The translations under genes were made by a program, and so were the position numbers. Of a stretch of DNA of 64,000 nucleotides, positions 9,288 to 18,454 are shown in pieces. Positions within the stretch are counted from its first letter, which is position 1; every line of letters starts with the position of its first letter. Source of the stretch: Gammaproteobacteria bacterium (GTDB lineage Bacteria > Pseudomonadota > Gammaproteobacteria > DSM-19610); contig JAPHQV010000013.1 of NCBI GenBank assembly GCA_026197075.1, positions 1 to 64,000 on the forward strand, written 5' to 3'. Below the pieces are notes generated by a model. That model searched no databases. It saw nothing but the letters and a program-made list of their open reading frames with translations, and was not told where the DNA came from.

Positions 9288-9359
9288 CCGTCATTCCGGC
9301 GCATGCCGGAATCCATGGACAGGAAAACCACTGGATTCCGGCATGCGCCGGAATGACGG
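9288..9359. repeat. CCGTCATTCC palindromic element, intact copy
   Basis: Two perfect 28-base inverted arms, 9288-9315 and 9332-9359, flank a 16-base loop. Each arm itself can form a hairpin (TTCCGGC...GCCGGAA). This is the cleanest copy of a family seen at many intergenic sites in this window. It lies between the HerA-like gene and msrB. Confidence 0.9.
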
Positions 9360-9413
9360 GATTTGATAGTGGACCACTGTCTGGGCCTGTCCCGGCAACA
9401 CAGGAGGCTCGCC

Positions 9414-9902
9414 ATGAACAGACGACATTTCATCATCGGCCTGGCGGGTGTCGCTGCAGCGCCCCCGGCCATCACCCGAACCGCAACCGGCGCCGAGCCG
9501 GCCAGGCCTCCCATCGAGAAGATCGTAAAGAGCGAGGAGGAGTGGCGCAGCATACTGACGCCCGCAGAATTCGAAATCCTGCGTGAGGACGGTACCGAGC
9601 CCCCGTATTCCAGTCCGCTGGACAAGGAGACGCGCAAAGGCACCTATGTCTGCGCCGGCTGCGCCCTGCCGCTGTTCACCTCCGAGATGAAATACGACAG
9701 CGGGACCGGCTGGCCCAGTTTCTTCACGACCCTGCCCGGCGCGGTGGAAACCAGCCTCGACTTCAAGTTGATCTGGCCGCGCACGGAATACCATTGCGCC
9801 CGTTGCGACGGCCATCAGGGGCATGTGTTCGACGATGGCCCCGAGCCTACCGGCAAGCGCTGGTGCAACAACGGCCTGGCCCTCGATTTCATCCCGGCCT
9901 GA
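9414..9902 (+). CDS. msrB: Peptide-methionine (R)-S-oxide reductase, exported
   Basis: The 162-residue protein has zinc-binding pairs CAGC and CARC, the GTGWPSF segment, GHVFDDGPEPTGKRWC and a catalytic cysteine in RWCNNG (RYCxN in most MsrB). The N-terminus MNRRHFIIGLAGVAAAPP is a twin-arginine type signal, so the enzyme acts outside the cytoplasm and repairs Met-R-sulfoxide in envelope proteins. The start at 9414 follows AGGAGG at 9401. It is directly followed by msrA, which gives both stereo-specificities in one operon. Confidence 0.95.
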   Translation: MNRRHFIIGLAGVAAAPPAITRTATGAEPARPPIEKIVKSEEEWRSILTPAEFEILREDGTEPPYSSPLDKETRKGTYVCAGCALPLFTSEMKYDSGTGWPSFFTTLPGAVETSLDFKLIWPRTEYHCARCDGHQGHVFDDGPEPTGKRWCNNGLALDFIPA

Positions 9903-9929
9903 GCCCGGCAACATCCTGGGAGGTACCCC

Positions 9930-10532
9930 ATGACACGCACCGCACTCGTTTTGCTCCTTATCCTGATATGGCCGGGCTCGCTGGTCGCCCAGCAGGAGTC
10001 GGCTGCCGCCATCTTCGCCGGCGGTTGTTTCTGGTGTGTCGAGGCCGATTTCGACAAGGTGACGGGCGTGCTCGATACCCAGTCCGGCTACATTGGCGGC
10101 GAGCGGCCTGACCCCACCTACGACGAGGTCTCGGCGGGAGGCACCGGCCACGCCGAGGCTGTGCGCATCACCTATGACCCTGCACAAGTCAGTTATCAGA
10201 AGCTCCTCGACGTGTTCTGGCGCAGCATCGACCCGACCACGCCCGACCGGCAGTTCTGTGACCGAGGCAGCCAGTACCGCAGCGCCATCTTCTACCTGAA
10301 CGAGGAGCAGCGCCGCCTGGCCGAGGCATCCAGGGCCGCACTGGATGCCGACAAACCTTTTCCCGATCCCATCGTGACCGAGATCAACCCGGCGGGCGAA
10401 TTCTATCCCGCCGAGGAATATCACCAGGACTACTACCGGAAGAACCCCCTCCGGTATCGTTACTATCGTTTCAGCTGCGGGCGTGACCAGCGACTGGAGG
10501 AACTGTGGGGTGAGGAGTCGGGTTCGTCATGA
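9930..10532 (+). CDS. msrA: Peptide-methionine (S)-S-oxide reductase, exported
   Basis: A 200-residue protein with the catalytic GGCFWCVE motif near residues 31-38, SGYIGG, GTGHAEAV and YHQDYY. A Sec signal peptide (MTRTALVLLLILIWPGSLVAQ) places it in the periplasm with MsrB, 27 bases upstream. The GGGAGG site lies at 9918. One further Cys near the C-terminus (SCGRD) could serve as resolving residue. Confidence 0.95.
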   Translation: MTRTALVLLLILIWPGSLVAQQESAAAIFAGGCFWCVEADFDKVTGVLDTQSGYIGGERPDPTYDEVSAGGTGHAEAVRITYDPAQVSYQKLLDVFWRSIDPTTPDRQFCDRGSQYRSAIFYLNEEQRRLAEASRAALDADKPFPDPIVTEINPAGEFYPAEEYHQDYYRKNPLRYRYYRFSCGRDQRLEELWGEESGSS

Positions 10533-10612
10533 GTAGCGGCCTGGCACTGTACGAGGCCCGCATCGATTACGTCGAGCTGGAAGGCCAGCCGATTCGCCTG
10601 GAGGATAGCTGA
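10529..10612 (+). CDS. Very short ORF translationally coupled to msrA
   Basis: The ATG overlaps the msrA stop codon (ATGA) and opens a 27-codon frame, MSSGLALYEARIDYVELEGQ and seven more residues. I do not recognise it. The overlap suggests coupled translation, but so short a product could equally be the remnant of a truncated gene or chance. No transmembrane or cysteine motif is present. Confidence 0.25.
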   Translation: MSSGLALYEARIDYVELEGQPIRLEDS

Positions 10613-10696
10613 GCTGGCGTCTGTTAGCTGGCCGGAACGATTCCTTGTCCAGGCAATGGCCGCAGTCTTCGTCCAGCACGCAGCTTGCCTGGCATT

Positions 10697-11503
10697 TCAC
10701 GGGCTGGTATCCAGAGAACCCCAAGGTGGCGGCGAGCTCGCGCTCAACGGGCTGTGGGAGGCATTTTCGCCTGGGGGCTGCAGGATTTTGGCGAGAACAG
10801 GCAGCAAGCGATCGGTTTCCTTTTTGACCACGGCATAACACTCGCAACTGAGCCTTTCCAGCGCAGGGCGGTCCAGCACCGTGATCAGGCCGCGATTGTA
10901 TTTGATTACCCCAAGCTTCTGCAGTTTTCCGGCAGCCTCGGTTACACCCTCGCGGCGCACACCCAGCATATTGGCAATCAGCTCCTGGGTCATGCTCAGC
11001 TGATTGCTCGGCAGGCGGTCCAGGGAAAGCAGGATCCAGCGGCACAGCTGCTGGTCGATACTGTGGTGGCGGTTGCAGACTGCAGTCTGGGCCATTTGCG
11101 TGATCAGGGCCTGGGTGTAACGGAGCATCAACAGCCGCATGAACGCGTCCTGGTGATTGAACTCGTCCCTGAGTCGTTGCCCCTCCAATCGGTAGGCGGA
11201 ACCGGAGCTTTGCACCACCGCCCGGCTTGGCGTACTGCCACCGCCCATGAACACGGCTATGCCGACCATGCCCTCGTTTCCCACCACGGAGATTTCCGCT
11301 GACGACCCGTCTTCCATTACGTAGAGCAGTGACACGATGCAATCAGTTGGAAAATAGACATGGCGCAGGCTGTCCCCGGATTCGTACATGACCTTGCCAA
11401 GCGGCATGGAAACCAGTTCCATGTGGGGGAGCAGGCGGTCCTGTACCACAGCCGGCAGGGCGGCGAGAAGGTGATTTTCCATGGGTAAATGTGTATTGGT
11501 CAT
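10697..11503 (-). CDS. Crp/Fnr-family transcriptional regulator
   Basis: The 268-residue protein has an N-terminal cyclic-nucleotide-binding-like beta-roll (GKVMYESGDSLRHVYFP, GNEGMVGI) and a C-terminal winged helix (LSMTQELIANMLGVRREGVT). No N-terminal Fnr-type cysteine cluster is visible, so it is not an oxygen-sensing Fnr. The start at 11503 is set by AGGAGG a few bases upstream; the ORF could open 18 bases earlier. The last roughly 35 residues are Pro/Ser-rich and not part of the fold. It is a single gene, convergent with the msr operon. Confidence 0.88.
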   Translation of the reverse strand: MTNTHLPMENHLLAALPAVVQDRLLPHMELVSMPLGKVMYESGDSLRHVYFPTDCIVSLLYVMEDGSSAEISVVGNEGMVGIAVFMGGGSTPSRAVVQSSGSAYRLEGQRLRDEFNHQDAFMRLLMLRYTQALITQMAQTAVCNRHHSIDQQLCRWILLSLDRLPSNQLSMTQELIANMLGVRREGVTEAAGKLQKLGVIKYNRGLITVLDRPALERLSCECYAVVKKETDRLLPVLAKILQPPGENASHSPLSASSPPPWGSLDTSP

Positions 11504-12045
11504 ATCGACCTCCTTATCCATACGAATCGCCGGGCATGCCTCTTTCCTGGCTCATGCGGTCTAGCCTGTCACGGCGTTGCCTGTGTGCGGTAGCGGACAC
11601 TGTACAGCAAAACCAAGACCAACCAACGGACTAATGGACTTCAGGCAGACTTGCCTGGCGATCAAGTGCGGACATGAGGCACGTCTCAAAAGGTCAGATA
11701 CAGCCCGCTTTCAAGATGTTACCGGGGTTTATGCGGCGGTCTGTGCGATACCGAACATTTGCAATGCCTGACCTTGTATCCCCTTGGTTCGATAACGCAC
11801 CGACAGCCCGGGTTCAAGGGGCCATTCTTAGCGTATGAATATTCCCACGCCCATCCCCAGCCAACCCGGCCCATCAATGCCCTTTAGCAGCCACACGGCT
11901 GTCATGCCGTTGCGGGCTGAAGCTCTCGGCAACCAGCCAGCAACCTGGCCGAACTCCGGGCTCGATGGTTGGGAGGACGATGGTGGCAGCGTGGCCAAAG
12001 TAGGCGCGGTTTGGCCGACATTTACCCTGTATGGATGACAAGATA
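11504..12045. other. 542-base gap without recognisable gene
   Basis: This divergent intergenic space lies between the Crp/Fnr gene and the DUF4398 lipoprotein gene. Only short open frames without a supporting ribosome site occur (for example 11577-11771). It should contain the promoters of both flanking genes, but I could not fix a convincing -35/-10 pair, and no palindromic repeat of the two window families is present. Confidence 0.5.
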
Positions 12046-12423
12046 ATGAAATCAATTTCGAAACTCAGGTGGTCTCGAAGCATGAGTGGGATCGGCCTTG
12101 CTGCTGTATTGATCGGTGGCTGTGCCAGCGTTCCTGCTCCGACAGAACAGCTCGCCGTTTCACAACAGGCCGTCTCCAGTGCCGCCAGTGCGGGTGGAAA
12201 CGAGTATGCATCCGCGGATATGCGTGCGGCACAAGACAAGCTCGATCGCGCCATTCAGGCGATGGCAGAGAAAGACTATGAGAATGCCCGCCTGCTGGCC
12301 GAGCAGGCGGAAGTCGATGCCCAGCTGGCGGCTTCCAAGGCAGGTTCCGCCAAGGCGCAGCAAGCGGCTGCCACTGTAGTGGAAGACAGTCGCGTGCTGC
12401 GCCAGGAAATCGACCGTAAATAA
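12046..12423 (+). CDS. DUF4398 lipoprotein
   Basis: A 125-residue protein with a lipoprotein signal ending in the lipobox IGGC (acylated Cys at about residue 26). The mature part is Ala-rich and helical: EYASADMRAAQDKLDRAIQA, then repeated Ala/Glu/Gln segments. This is the DUF4398 pattern. It resembles the N-terminal half of the next gene and probably sits in the outer membrane as a helical partner of it. Confidence 0.85.
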   Translation: MKSISKLRWSRSMSGIGLAAVLIGGCASVPAPTEQLAVSQQAVSSAASAGGNEYASADMRAAQDKLDRAIQAMAEKDYENARLLAEQAEVDAQLAASKAGSAKAQQAAATVVEDSRVLRQEIDRK

Positions 12424-12443
12424 TCAAGAATGCTCTGAATTAT

Positions 12444-12513
12444 CCGTCATTCCCGCGAAAGCGGGAATCCATGCCCATGATTCATCTGGGTTCCGGCATT
12501 CGCCGGAATGACG
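12444..12513. repeat. CCGTCATTCC palindromic element
   Basis: CCGTCATTCCCGCGAAAGCG at the left pairs with a CGCCGGAATGACG right end. The two half-hairpins differ slightly (CCCGC versus CCGGC), so this copy is a mosaic of the two arm types. It sits between the two DUF4398 genes. Confidence 0.8.
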
Positions 12514-12564
12514 AAAGAACCATTTATCAGTGGTTACTTAACAATCAATTTCTGGGAGTTCATT

Positions 12565-13452
12565 ATGAGTATCAAGAAGTATTATTTTACGGCGCTCGTC
12601 GCGGCAGCCACACTATCCGGTTGTGCGTCCATGCCGCAGAATTCAGTTTTGAATGAGGCGCGCAGTGATTACCAGGCGGCACAATCCAATCCGCAAGTCG
12701 CCAATCTTGCCCCGTATGAACTGAAACAGGCCGGCGATGCCTTGTCCAAGGCAACGGACGCTGCGAGCAAGCAGGAGGATGCGGCCACGGTCAGTCATCT
12801 GGCCTATCTGGCCAAGCAGCGAACCGCCATCGCGCAGGAAACCACCAGGCAGAAGATGGCTGAGGAAACGGTCGCGAGCGCGGCCAAGGAGCGCGGCGAT
12901 ATTCGCCTCGCGGCCAGGACGGCCGAGGTGGACAAGGCCCTGCAAAGCGCGGAGGCGGCCCGGCAGCAGGCGGCCTTGTCACGGATGCAGTCTGAAATAT
13001 CGCAGGAACAGGCACGCGATGCGGAACTGCGCACCCGCCGGCTCGAGGCGGAGCTCGAGGAGTTGAATGCGAAACAGACCGAACGTGGCATGGTGATCAC
13101 CCTCGGCGACGTGTTGTTCGACACCAATAAGGCACAACTCAAGGCAGGCGGTATCCGCAGCCTGGAAAAGCTTGCCGGCTTTCTCAAGCAGTACCCGGGA
13201 CGCAATGTGCGGATCGAGGGGTACACCGACAGCACCGGCAGTGCCGACTATAACCTCGGGCTCTCCGACCGTCGTGCCAATGCCGTGCGCACGTCCTTGC
13301 TGGATATGGGGATCAACAGCGACCGCATCAGTACCCGCGGTTACGGCCAGGAGTCTCCGGTCGCCGGCAACGACACCGCCATGGGCCGGCAGTTGAACCG
13401 GCGCGTGGAAATCATCCTTTCCGAGGAGATCGGCGGGTCTCATCACAGTTGA
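12565..13452 (+). CDS. OmpA-family lipoprotein with DUF4398 N-terminal domain
   Basis: A 295-residue protein. Lipobox is LSGC (residue about 20), followed by a DUF4398 helical region with a long coiled coil (about residues 30-170, Ala/Glu/Arg-rich) and a C-terminal OmpA-like peptidoglycan-binding domain. The OmpA part shows VLFDTNKAQLKAGG, IEGYTDSTGSADYNLGLSDR and GRQLNRRVEI. It should tether the outer membrane to peptidoglycan. The start at 12565 has GGGAG upstream. It is paired with the shorter DUF4398 lipoprotein. Confidence 0.93.
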   Translation: MSIKKYYFTALVAAATLSGCASMPQNSVLNEARSDYQAAQSNPQVANLAPYELKQAGDALSKATDAASKQEDAATVSHLAYLAKQRTAIAQETTRQKMAEETVASAAKERGDIRLAARTAEVDKALQSAEAARQQAALSRMQSEISQEQARDAELRTRRLEAELEELNAKQTERGMVITLGDVLFDTNKAQLKAGGIRSLEKLAGFLKQYPGRNVRIEGYTDSTGSADYNLGLSDRRANAVRTSLLDMGINSDRISTRGYGQESPVAGNDTAMGRQLNRRVEIILSEEIGGSHHS

Positions 13453-13686
13453 TTGGGGGGCCATGGTACTCCTCATCTGGCATCCCGTGAGGAGTCCGTG
13501 AGGTGAGGCTGGTCTCTTTGCCTGCCTGACGCGTGTCCAAGGGGTGTTCGAGCATCACCCTAATCAAGAACATCGATTCCCTAGCCGACTGTGCAGCGTG
13601 CACTGTGTCCACGCCGGCAATGTGCGCCATCGGGCCGAGCCTGCTATGCTGATAGGCGCTGTGCAGGCCGAGCGAGGGAGGGCGTG

Positions 13687-14544
13687 ATGGACAGCTACGT
13701 GGATTGGGTCGAGCAATTGCGTCAGAGCGGCCAGGTGTTGCTGGAACGGACCATCGGCTACCTGCCCAACCTGCTCGCCGCGTTAGCGTTACTGCTGATC
13801 GGCTGGTTGGTGGCGCGTCTGCTCAAGGCGCTCAGCATCCGTCTGCTCGACGGCGCCGACCGACTCTGGCAGCGCTTCGTCACTCGCGGCACCTTGCCCG
13901 CGGGCCGCCTGCCGCGTCCGCCCGGGAAGGCCGTCGGCAGTCTGCTGTTCTGGCTGGTGATGCTGTTCTTCATCACGGCGGCCGCGGATGTTCTCGGCGT
14001 CAAGGTGTTTGCCGACTGGCTGGCCCAGCTGGTTGCCTACCTGCCGGCGCTGATAGCCGGCGTGGTGATTCTGCTGGCCGGCGTGGTGATCGGCAATCTC
14101 GCCCGCGATCTGGTCGAGGCGGCCGCCGAATCGGCCGGCATTGCCCAGAGCGAGTTCCTCGGCCGCGGCGTGCAGCTCGCCATCCTCGCCACCGCGCTGC
14201 TGATCGGAGCCCAGCAGATCGGCATCCAGGTGAGCTTCCTCACCGGCATTCTCACCGTGCTGGTCGCCGCAGTGCTGGGTGGCTCCGCGCTCGCCTTCGG
14301 TCTGGGTGCGCGGCACTTTGTCAGCAATCTGCTGGCCGCGCGCAACCTGCGCCAGTCCCTACAGGTTGGCCAGCGCCTGCGCATCCAGACGCCGGATCAG
14401 GTGCTGGAAGGCGTGGTGCTGGAAGTCGCCGCCACACATGTGCGCCTGCAGACCGGGCAGGGCGAAAGTAACATACCGGCCCATCTCTTCGAGCTGCACA
14501 CCAGCGAATTGCTGCATCCGGAGGATACACATGCAGCCGGCTGA
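13687..14544 (+). CDS. Mechanosensitive-channel-like membrane protein (TM-helix repeat family)
   Basis: A 285-residue integral membrane protein with hydrophobic segments at about residues 25-45, 85-110, 120-145 and 165-205. It is followed by a small soluble beta-rich tail (GQRLRIQTPDQVLEGVVLEV) like the MscS beta domain. The glycine-rich helix GGSALAFGLGARHFVSNLLA resembles the MscS pore-lining helix. A role in osmotic or ion flux is inferred. Its end overlaps the following gene by 14 bases, so it forms an operon with the two MgtE-type genes. Confidence 0.8.
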   Translation: MDSYVDWVEQLRQSGQVLLERTIGYLPNLLAALALLLIGWLVARLLKALSIRLLDGADRLWQRFVTRGTLPAGRLPRPPGKAVGSLLFWLVMLFFITAAADVLGVKVFADWLAQLVAYLPALIAGVVILLAGVVIGNLARDLVEAAAESAGIAQSEFLGRGVQLAILATALLIGAQQIGIQVSFLTGILTVLVAAVLGGSALAFGLGARHFVSNLLAARNLRQSLQVGQRLRIQTPDQVLEGVVLEVAATHVRLQTGQGESNIPAHLFELHTSELLHPEDTHAAG

Positions 14545-15352
14545 GGAGCTCGCGCAGTGTTTTCTGGAGCGCCACCCCGACGTTGCCGCCGAGGAGTTCG
14601 CAGCACTGCCACCGGCCGCGGCTGCCGCGGCCATTGCCAGGCTGGAAACCTCCGCCGCGCTCGCCCTGTTCGTGCGCCTGCCCACACTCGCGGCGGCCCA
14701 TTGCCTGGAGCACCTGCCCGCGGAACAGGTCACGGCCATCCTGGCAGGCCTGCCGCTGCGTGAAGCGATAAACGTGCTGAATCGTCTCGCACCGCAGACG
14801 CGCGAGCAGTATCTGGATGCCCTGCCGGCGCATGCCGCCCGGCCCTTGCGCATCGGACTCATGCGATTGCGCGACAGCGTGGCCGCCCTGATGGACACCC
14901 AGGTCTCGGCGCACCCGCCCGACACGTCGGTGCAGCGGGTGCTGGAAAGCCTGGACCGGCAGTCCGCGGATCACGACTGCCAGGTTTATGTGGCCGACGC
15001 ACACGGCCGTTTCGCGGGCATGCTGCCGTTGCGCAGGCTGTTTTCGGCTCACCCGCACAACCGCGTGGGTTCGTTGCCGCTGACACCAATCGCGGCCCTG
15101 CCTGCAAGCGCACGCAGCGCCGGGCTCGTCGGTCATCCTGCCTGGCTGCGGCATACCAGCCTGCCGGTGGTGGACGCGGAAGGGCGGCTGGTCGGCGAAC
15201 TCCGACGTGACCGTCTGTCCGAACCGGAGCGCACCCCGCGCAAGGACAGTGGTGGACCGTTCGATATGGCCCAGACGTTTCTGGAGAGCTATACCGCCGG
15301 CAGTGCCTTGTTGCTGGAACTGCTGATGAAGGGAGCGAACCGCCGTGGCTGA
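14531..15352 (+). CDS. Soluble MgtE-like protein (MgtE N domain plus CBS pair, no membrane domain)
   Basis: A 273-residue protein that looks like the cytosolic half of MgtE. It has an N-terminal helical superhelix (repeated LPAEQVTAIL, LPLREAINVLNRL units) and a degenerate CBS pair (about residues 125-235). It has no transmembrane segment. It overlaps the channel-like gene upstream and ends 8 bases inside the full-length mgtE. It may be a Mg2+- or nucleotide-sensing regulatory subunit; that role is inferred from layout only. Confidence 0.75.
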   Translation: MQPAEELAQCFLERHPDVAAEEFAALPPAAAAAAIARLETSAALALFVRLPTLAAAHCLEHLPAEQVTAILAGLPLREAINVLNRLAPQTREQYLDALPAHAARPLRIGLMRLRDSVAALMDTQVSAHPPDTSVQRVLESLDRQSADHDCQVYVADAHGRFAGMLPLRRLFSAHPHNRVGSLPLTPIAALPASARSAGLVGHPAWLRHTSLPVVDAEGRLVGELRRDRLSEPERTPRKDSGGPFDMAQTFLESYTAGSALLLELLMKGANRRG

Positions 15353-16667
15353 GCGTACCCAGCCCTGGGCGACGCAGACGCCGACGACGCGCCTCAACCG
15401 CGGCTATTGCCGGCGCTATCCCGATGAGGTTGCTGAATTCCTCTCCGGCGTGCCGGCGGATGAGGGCTGGCAGGCCATACAGGACATTCCGATCGGCGAC
15501 AGCACCACGGTCTGGACCCGACTGCCCACCGATGCGGCCGAAGCGATCCTGGCTCACGCCGATGACACCTACCTGGGCGACCTGTTCAACCGGCTGGACC
15601 CGGTGTATGCCGCCAGTGTGTTGCGCCGCGCCGATCCCGGCTTGCGCGCACGTATTCTGGCCCGGTTGTCTCCGGCGGTCGGTCAGGACCTGGAACGCCT
15701 GATGGGTTTTCCCGAAAACAGCGCAGGCAGCCTCATGGATCCGCGCACCGTCACCCTGCGTGGCGACATGACCGCCCGCGAGGCACTCGAGCGCCTGCGC
15801 CGTGACAAGCCGCGATTCACTCATCATCTGTTCGTGGTCGACCGTGAGCGCCGCTTGCAGGGCATGGTCGAGATCGAGGCCCTGGCGCTGGCCGAGAGTG
15901 ACGAACCGGTGGACGGCGTGCTGCGGCCGGTGCGTATGGTGGTGACCGCGCTGGAGCATCGCGATGAACTGCTGGAAAAGCTCGATCGCCACGGCATATC
16001 CGATGTCCCGGTCACCGATCAGGAGGGCCACCTCATCGGTGTAATCCATCATGATCAATTGTTCGGCGCGGTGCAGGAGGATAGCAGCGGCGACATACAG
16101 GCCATGTTCGGCGCCAGCCGCGACGAACGCGCCCTGTCCGATGTCAGCTTCGCCGTGCGCAAACGCCTGCCGTGGCTGCACATCAACCTGCTCACGGCGT
16201 TTCTGGCGGCTTCCGTGGTGGGCCTGTTCGAACACACCATCGCGCAGTTCACCGCGCTGGCGGTGCTGCTGCCGGTGGTCGCCGGCCAGTCCGGCAATGC
16301 CGGCGCGCAGGCCCTGGCCGTGACCATGCGCGGGCTTGCACTGCGCGAGATCGGAACCCGCCATCTACTGCGGGTCGTGGTCAAGGAGGTCAGCGCCGGC
16401 ATGATCAATGGTCTGCTGATCGCGCTTACCACGGCGGTCGGCGTGTTCGTGTGGAGCGGCTCGGCGGGGCTCGCGCTGGTGATTGCACTGGCGATGGTGT
16501 TGTCCATGGCCGCGGCCGGACTGGCCGGTGCCAGCATCCCGATCGCGCTGACCGCCGCAGGCCAGGACCCCGCGCAGTCGTCGTCCATCATCCTTACCAC
16601 CATCACCGATGTGGTCGGCTTCCTGAGCTTCCTCGGCATCGCGACCCTGCTTTCGGGGCTGCTGTAA
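15345..16667 (+). CDS. mgtE: Magnesium transporter MgtE
   Basis: A 440-residue protein with GTG start preceded by GGGAG. It has an MgtE N domain (to about residue 120), two CBS domains (about 125-245), and five hydrophobic segments in the last 170 residues. The pore helix signature PVVAGQSGNAGAQALAVTMR is intact. It mediates gated Mg2+ uptake, with the cytosolic domains closing the pore at high Mg2+. It is the last gene of the channel-like/soluble MgtE/mgtE operon. Confidence 0.93.
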   Translation: MAERTQPWATQTPTTRLNRGYCRRYPDEVAEFLSGVPADEGWQAIQDIPIGDSTTVWTRLPTDAAEAILAHADDTYLGDLFNRLDPVYAASVLRRADPGLRARILARLSPAVGQDLERLMGFPENSAGSLMDPRTVTLRGDMTAREALERLRRDKPRFTHHLFVVDRERRLQGMVEIEALALAESDEPVDGVLRPVRMVVTALEHRDELLEKLDRHGISDVPVTDQEGHLIGVIHHDQLFGAVQEDSSGDIQAMFGASRDERALSDVSFAVRKRLPWLHINLLTAFLAASVVGLFEHTIAQFTALAVLLPVVAGQSGNAGAQALAVTMRGLALREIGTRHLLRVVVKEVSAGMINGLLIALTTAVGVFVWSGSAGLALVIALAMVLSMAAAGLAGASIPIALTAAGQDPAQSSSIILTTITDVVGFLSFLGIATLLSGLL

Positions 16668-16723
16668 ACGCGGCGCCAGTGCCGTGCGCACAGCGACCGG
16701 CGTGGTTACTGAAGGGCAAGAAA

Positions 16724-16753
16724 AAACCCCGCAGGGTTGCCCTGGCGGGGTTT
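16724..16753 (-). terminator. Rho-independent terminator of tRNA-Val
   Basis: AAACCCCGC and GCGGGGTTT form a 9-base stem with a 12-base loop. On the minus strand the stem is followed by a T-run (the AAAAAA at 16721 on the plus strand), which fits termination of the minus-strand tRNA. It could also stop mgtE read-through from the other side. Confidence 0.7.
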
Positions 16754-16814
16754 CAGTGCCTGCGCACATGGAATTTCACCAGTCTGGCTAAATTCCGTAA
16801 CTTCCTGATTTATT

Positions 16815-16889
16815 TGGTGGGCGGTACTGGGATTGAACCAGTGACCCCTGCCGTGTGAAGGCAGTGCTCTACCGCTGAGCTAACCGCCC
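16815..16889 (-). tRNA. tRNA-Val (anticodon CAC)
   Basis: The minus strand folds as a complete cloverleaf of 75 bases including an encoded CCA. The acceptor stem is GGGCGGT/ACCGCCC, and the D-arm is GCTCAGCGGTAGAGC. The anticodon stem CTGCC/GGCAG closes the loop TTCACAC, which gives anticodon CAC. The T-arm contains GGTTCAATCC. It reads GTG valine codons. Confidence 0.95.
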
Positions 16890-17044
16890 GGGGATGCTCA
16901 AGAGCGAGGATTGTAGAGGCGCGGCCGGCGGCGGTCAACGGCCGGGCGAGGGGGCCCACCAGGGGCTGGGTGTCCTGCCTGCGCTCGCGGCCCATCTGCT
17001 ACAATCCCGCCTTCCTTATAGATGCAAGGCCGTACCCCATCGCC

Positions 17045-18454
17045 ATGACCGTCCGTACCCGTTTTGCCCCCAGCCCCACGGGCTTTCTCCATGTCGGCGG
17101 CGCCCGCACCGCGCTGTTTTCCTGGCTGCACGCCCGCAAGCACGGCGGCCAGTTCGTGCTGCGGATCGAGGATACCGACCTGGAACGCTCCACCGCGGAA
17201 TCGGTCAATGCCATCCTCGAAGGCATGACCTGGCTGGGCCTGGAGTACGACGAGGGTCCCTTCTACCAGACCGAGCGCTTCGACCGGTACAAGGAGGTCA
17301 TCGGCGAACTGCTGGCGTCCAGGCAGGCCTACAAGTGCTACTGCAGCCGCGAGCGCCTGGACGCCCTGCGCGAACAGCAGATGGCCACCAAGCAGAAGCC
17401 CCGCTACGACGGCCATTGCCGCCCCGGCGCTACGCCGCCCACGCCCGACGCGCCCTTCGTGGTGCGCCTGCGCAATCCCCTGGAGGGCGAGGTGGTGGTG
17501 GAAGACCAGATCCGTGGCTGCGTGGTGTTTCGCAACGAGGAACTGGATGACCTCATCCTCGCGCGCAGCGACGGGTCGCCCACCTACAACCTGTCCGTGG
17601 TGGTGGACGATGCCGACATGAAGATCACCCATGTGATCCGTGGCGAGGACCACCTCAACAACACGCCGCGTCAGATCAACATCCTGCGCGCCATGGGCGT
17701 GGAGCCGCCGGTCTATGCCCACGTGCCCATGATCCACGGTGACGACGGGGCCAAGCTGTCCAAGCGACACGGCGCGGTCAGCGTCATGGAATACCGTGAC
17801 AAGGGCTACATGCCCGAGGCGCTGCTCAACTACCTGGCGCGGCTGGGCTGGTCCCATGGTGACCAGGAGGTGTTCAGCGTGGACGAGCTGATCCAGCTGT
17901 TCGACATCGCCGAGGTGAACAAGTCGGCCTCCTGTTTCAACACCGGCAAGCTGGACTGGCTCAACCAGCAGTACCTGATGAACAGCGAGCCCGCCCACGT
18001 GGCGCGCTATCTCAGTGTGCACCTGGGCCGACTGGGCATCGACCCGGCGCCGGCCCCGGACCTGGTGGACGTGGTCATGGCGCAGCGCGAGCGCGCCCAT
18101 ACCCTGGTGGAGCTGGCCGAGATCAGCGCCTTCTACTACCGGGATTTCGAGCAATACGATGAAAAGGCCGCCGCCAAGGCCTTCAAGGCCGCGGCCGTGG
18201 CACCGCTCACCCACATGAAACAGGCCCTGACCGCACTGTCGGACTGGAACCGCGCGGCCATCCATGCGGCCATGGAGCAGGTGGTGGCGGAACTTGGTGT
18301 CGGTTTCGGCAAGGTGGGCATGCCGCTGCGTCTCGCGGTCACCGGTGGCGCGCCCTCGCCGGACCTGGATCTCACTCTCTGGCTGGTCGGCCGCGAGGCC
18401 TGCCTGCGCCGCATCGACAAGGCCCTTGCCCATATTGGTCAACACGCATCATGA
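17045..18454 (+). CDS. gltX: Glutamate--tRNA ligase
   Basis: A 469-residue class I synthetase. The HIGH-type motif is [19 protein letters not shown] at the N-terminus, and the KMSKS-type motif is KLSKRHG near residue 240. The CYCSRERL segment is in the zinc-region position. The anticodon-binding C-terminal domain is complete. The ATG at 17045 matches the family start. Its stop overlaps the glnS start as ATGA, so the two related synthetases are translationally coupled. Confidence 0.97.
   Translation: MTVRTRFAPSPTGFLHVGGARTALFSWLHARKHGGQFVLRIEDTDLERSTAESVNAILEGMTWLGLEYDEGPFYQTERFDRYKEVIGELLASRQAYKCYCSRERLDALREQQMATKQKPRYDGHCRPGATPPTPDAPFVVRLRNPLEGEVVVEDQIRGCVVFRNEELDDLILARSDGSPTYNLSVVVDDADMKITHVIRGEDHLNNTPRQINILRAMGVEPPVYAHVPMIHGDDGAKLSKRHGAVSVMEYRDKGYMPEALLNYLARLGWSHGDQEVFSVDELIQLFDIAEVNKSASCFNTGKLDWLNQQYLMNSEPAHVARYLSVHLGRLGIDPAPAPDLVDVVMAQRERAHTLVELAEISAFYYRDFEQYDEKAAAKAFKAAAVAPLTHMKQALTALSDWNRAAIHAAMEQVVAELGVGFGKVGMPLRLAVTGGAPSPDLDLTLWLVGREACLRRIDKALAHIGQHAS

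Noticed and set aside
10527-10697. Cys-containing frame overlapping the end of the first Crp/Fnr gene, suggesting a frameshifted C-terminus
   Set aside because: The Crp/Fnr fold is complete before this point, so a frameshift need not be assumed.
11577-11771. 64-residue open frame in the gap after the Crp/Fnr gene
   Set aside because: No ribosome site, odd composition and no similarity I recognise; treated as chance.
14859-16364. 501-residue minus-strand frame
   Set aside because: It is antisense to mgtE and its partner gene, without recognisable domains.
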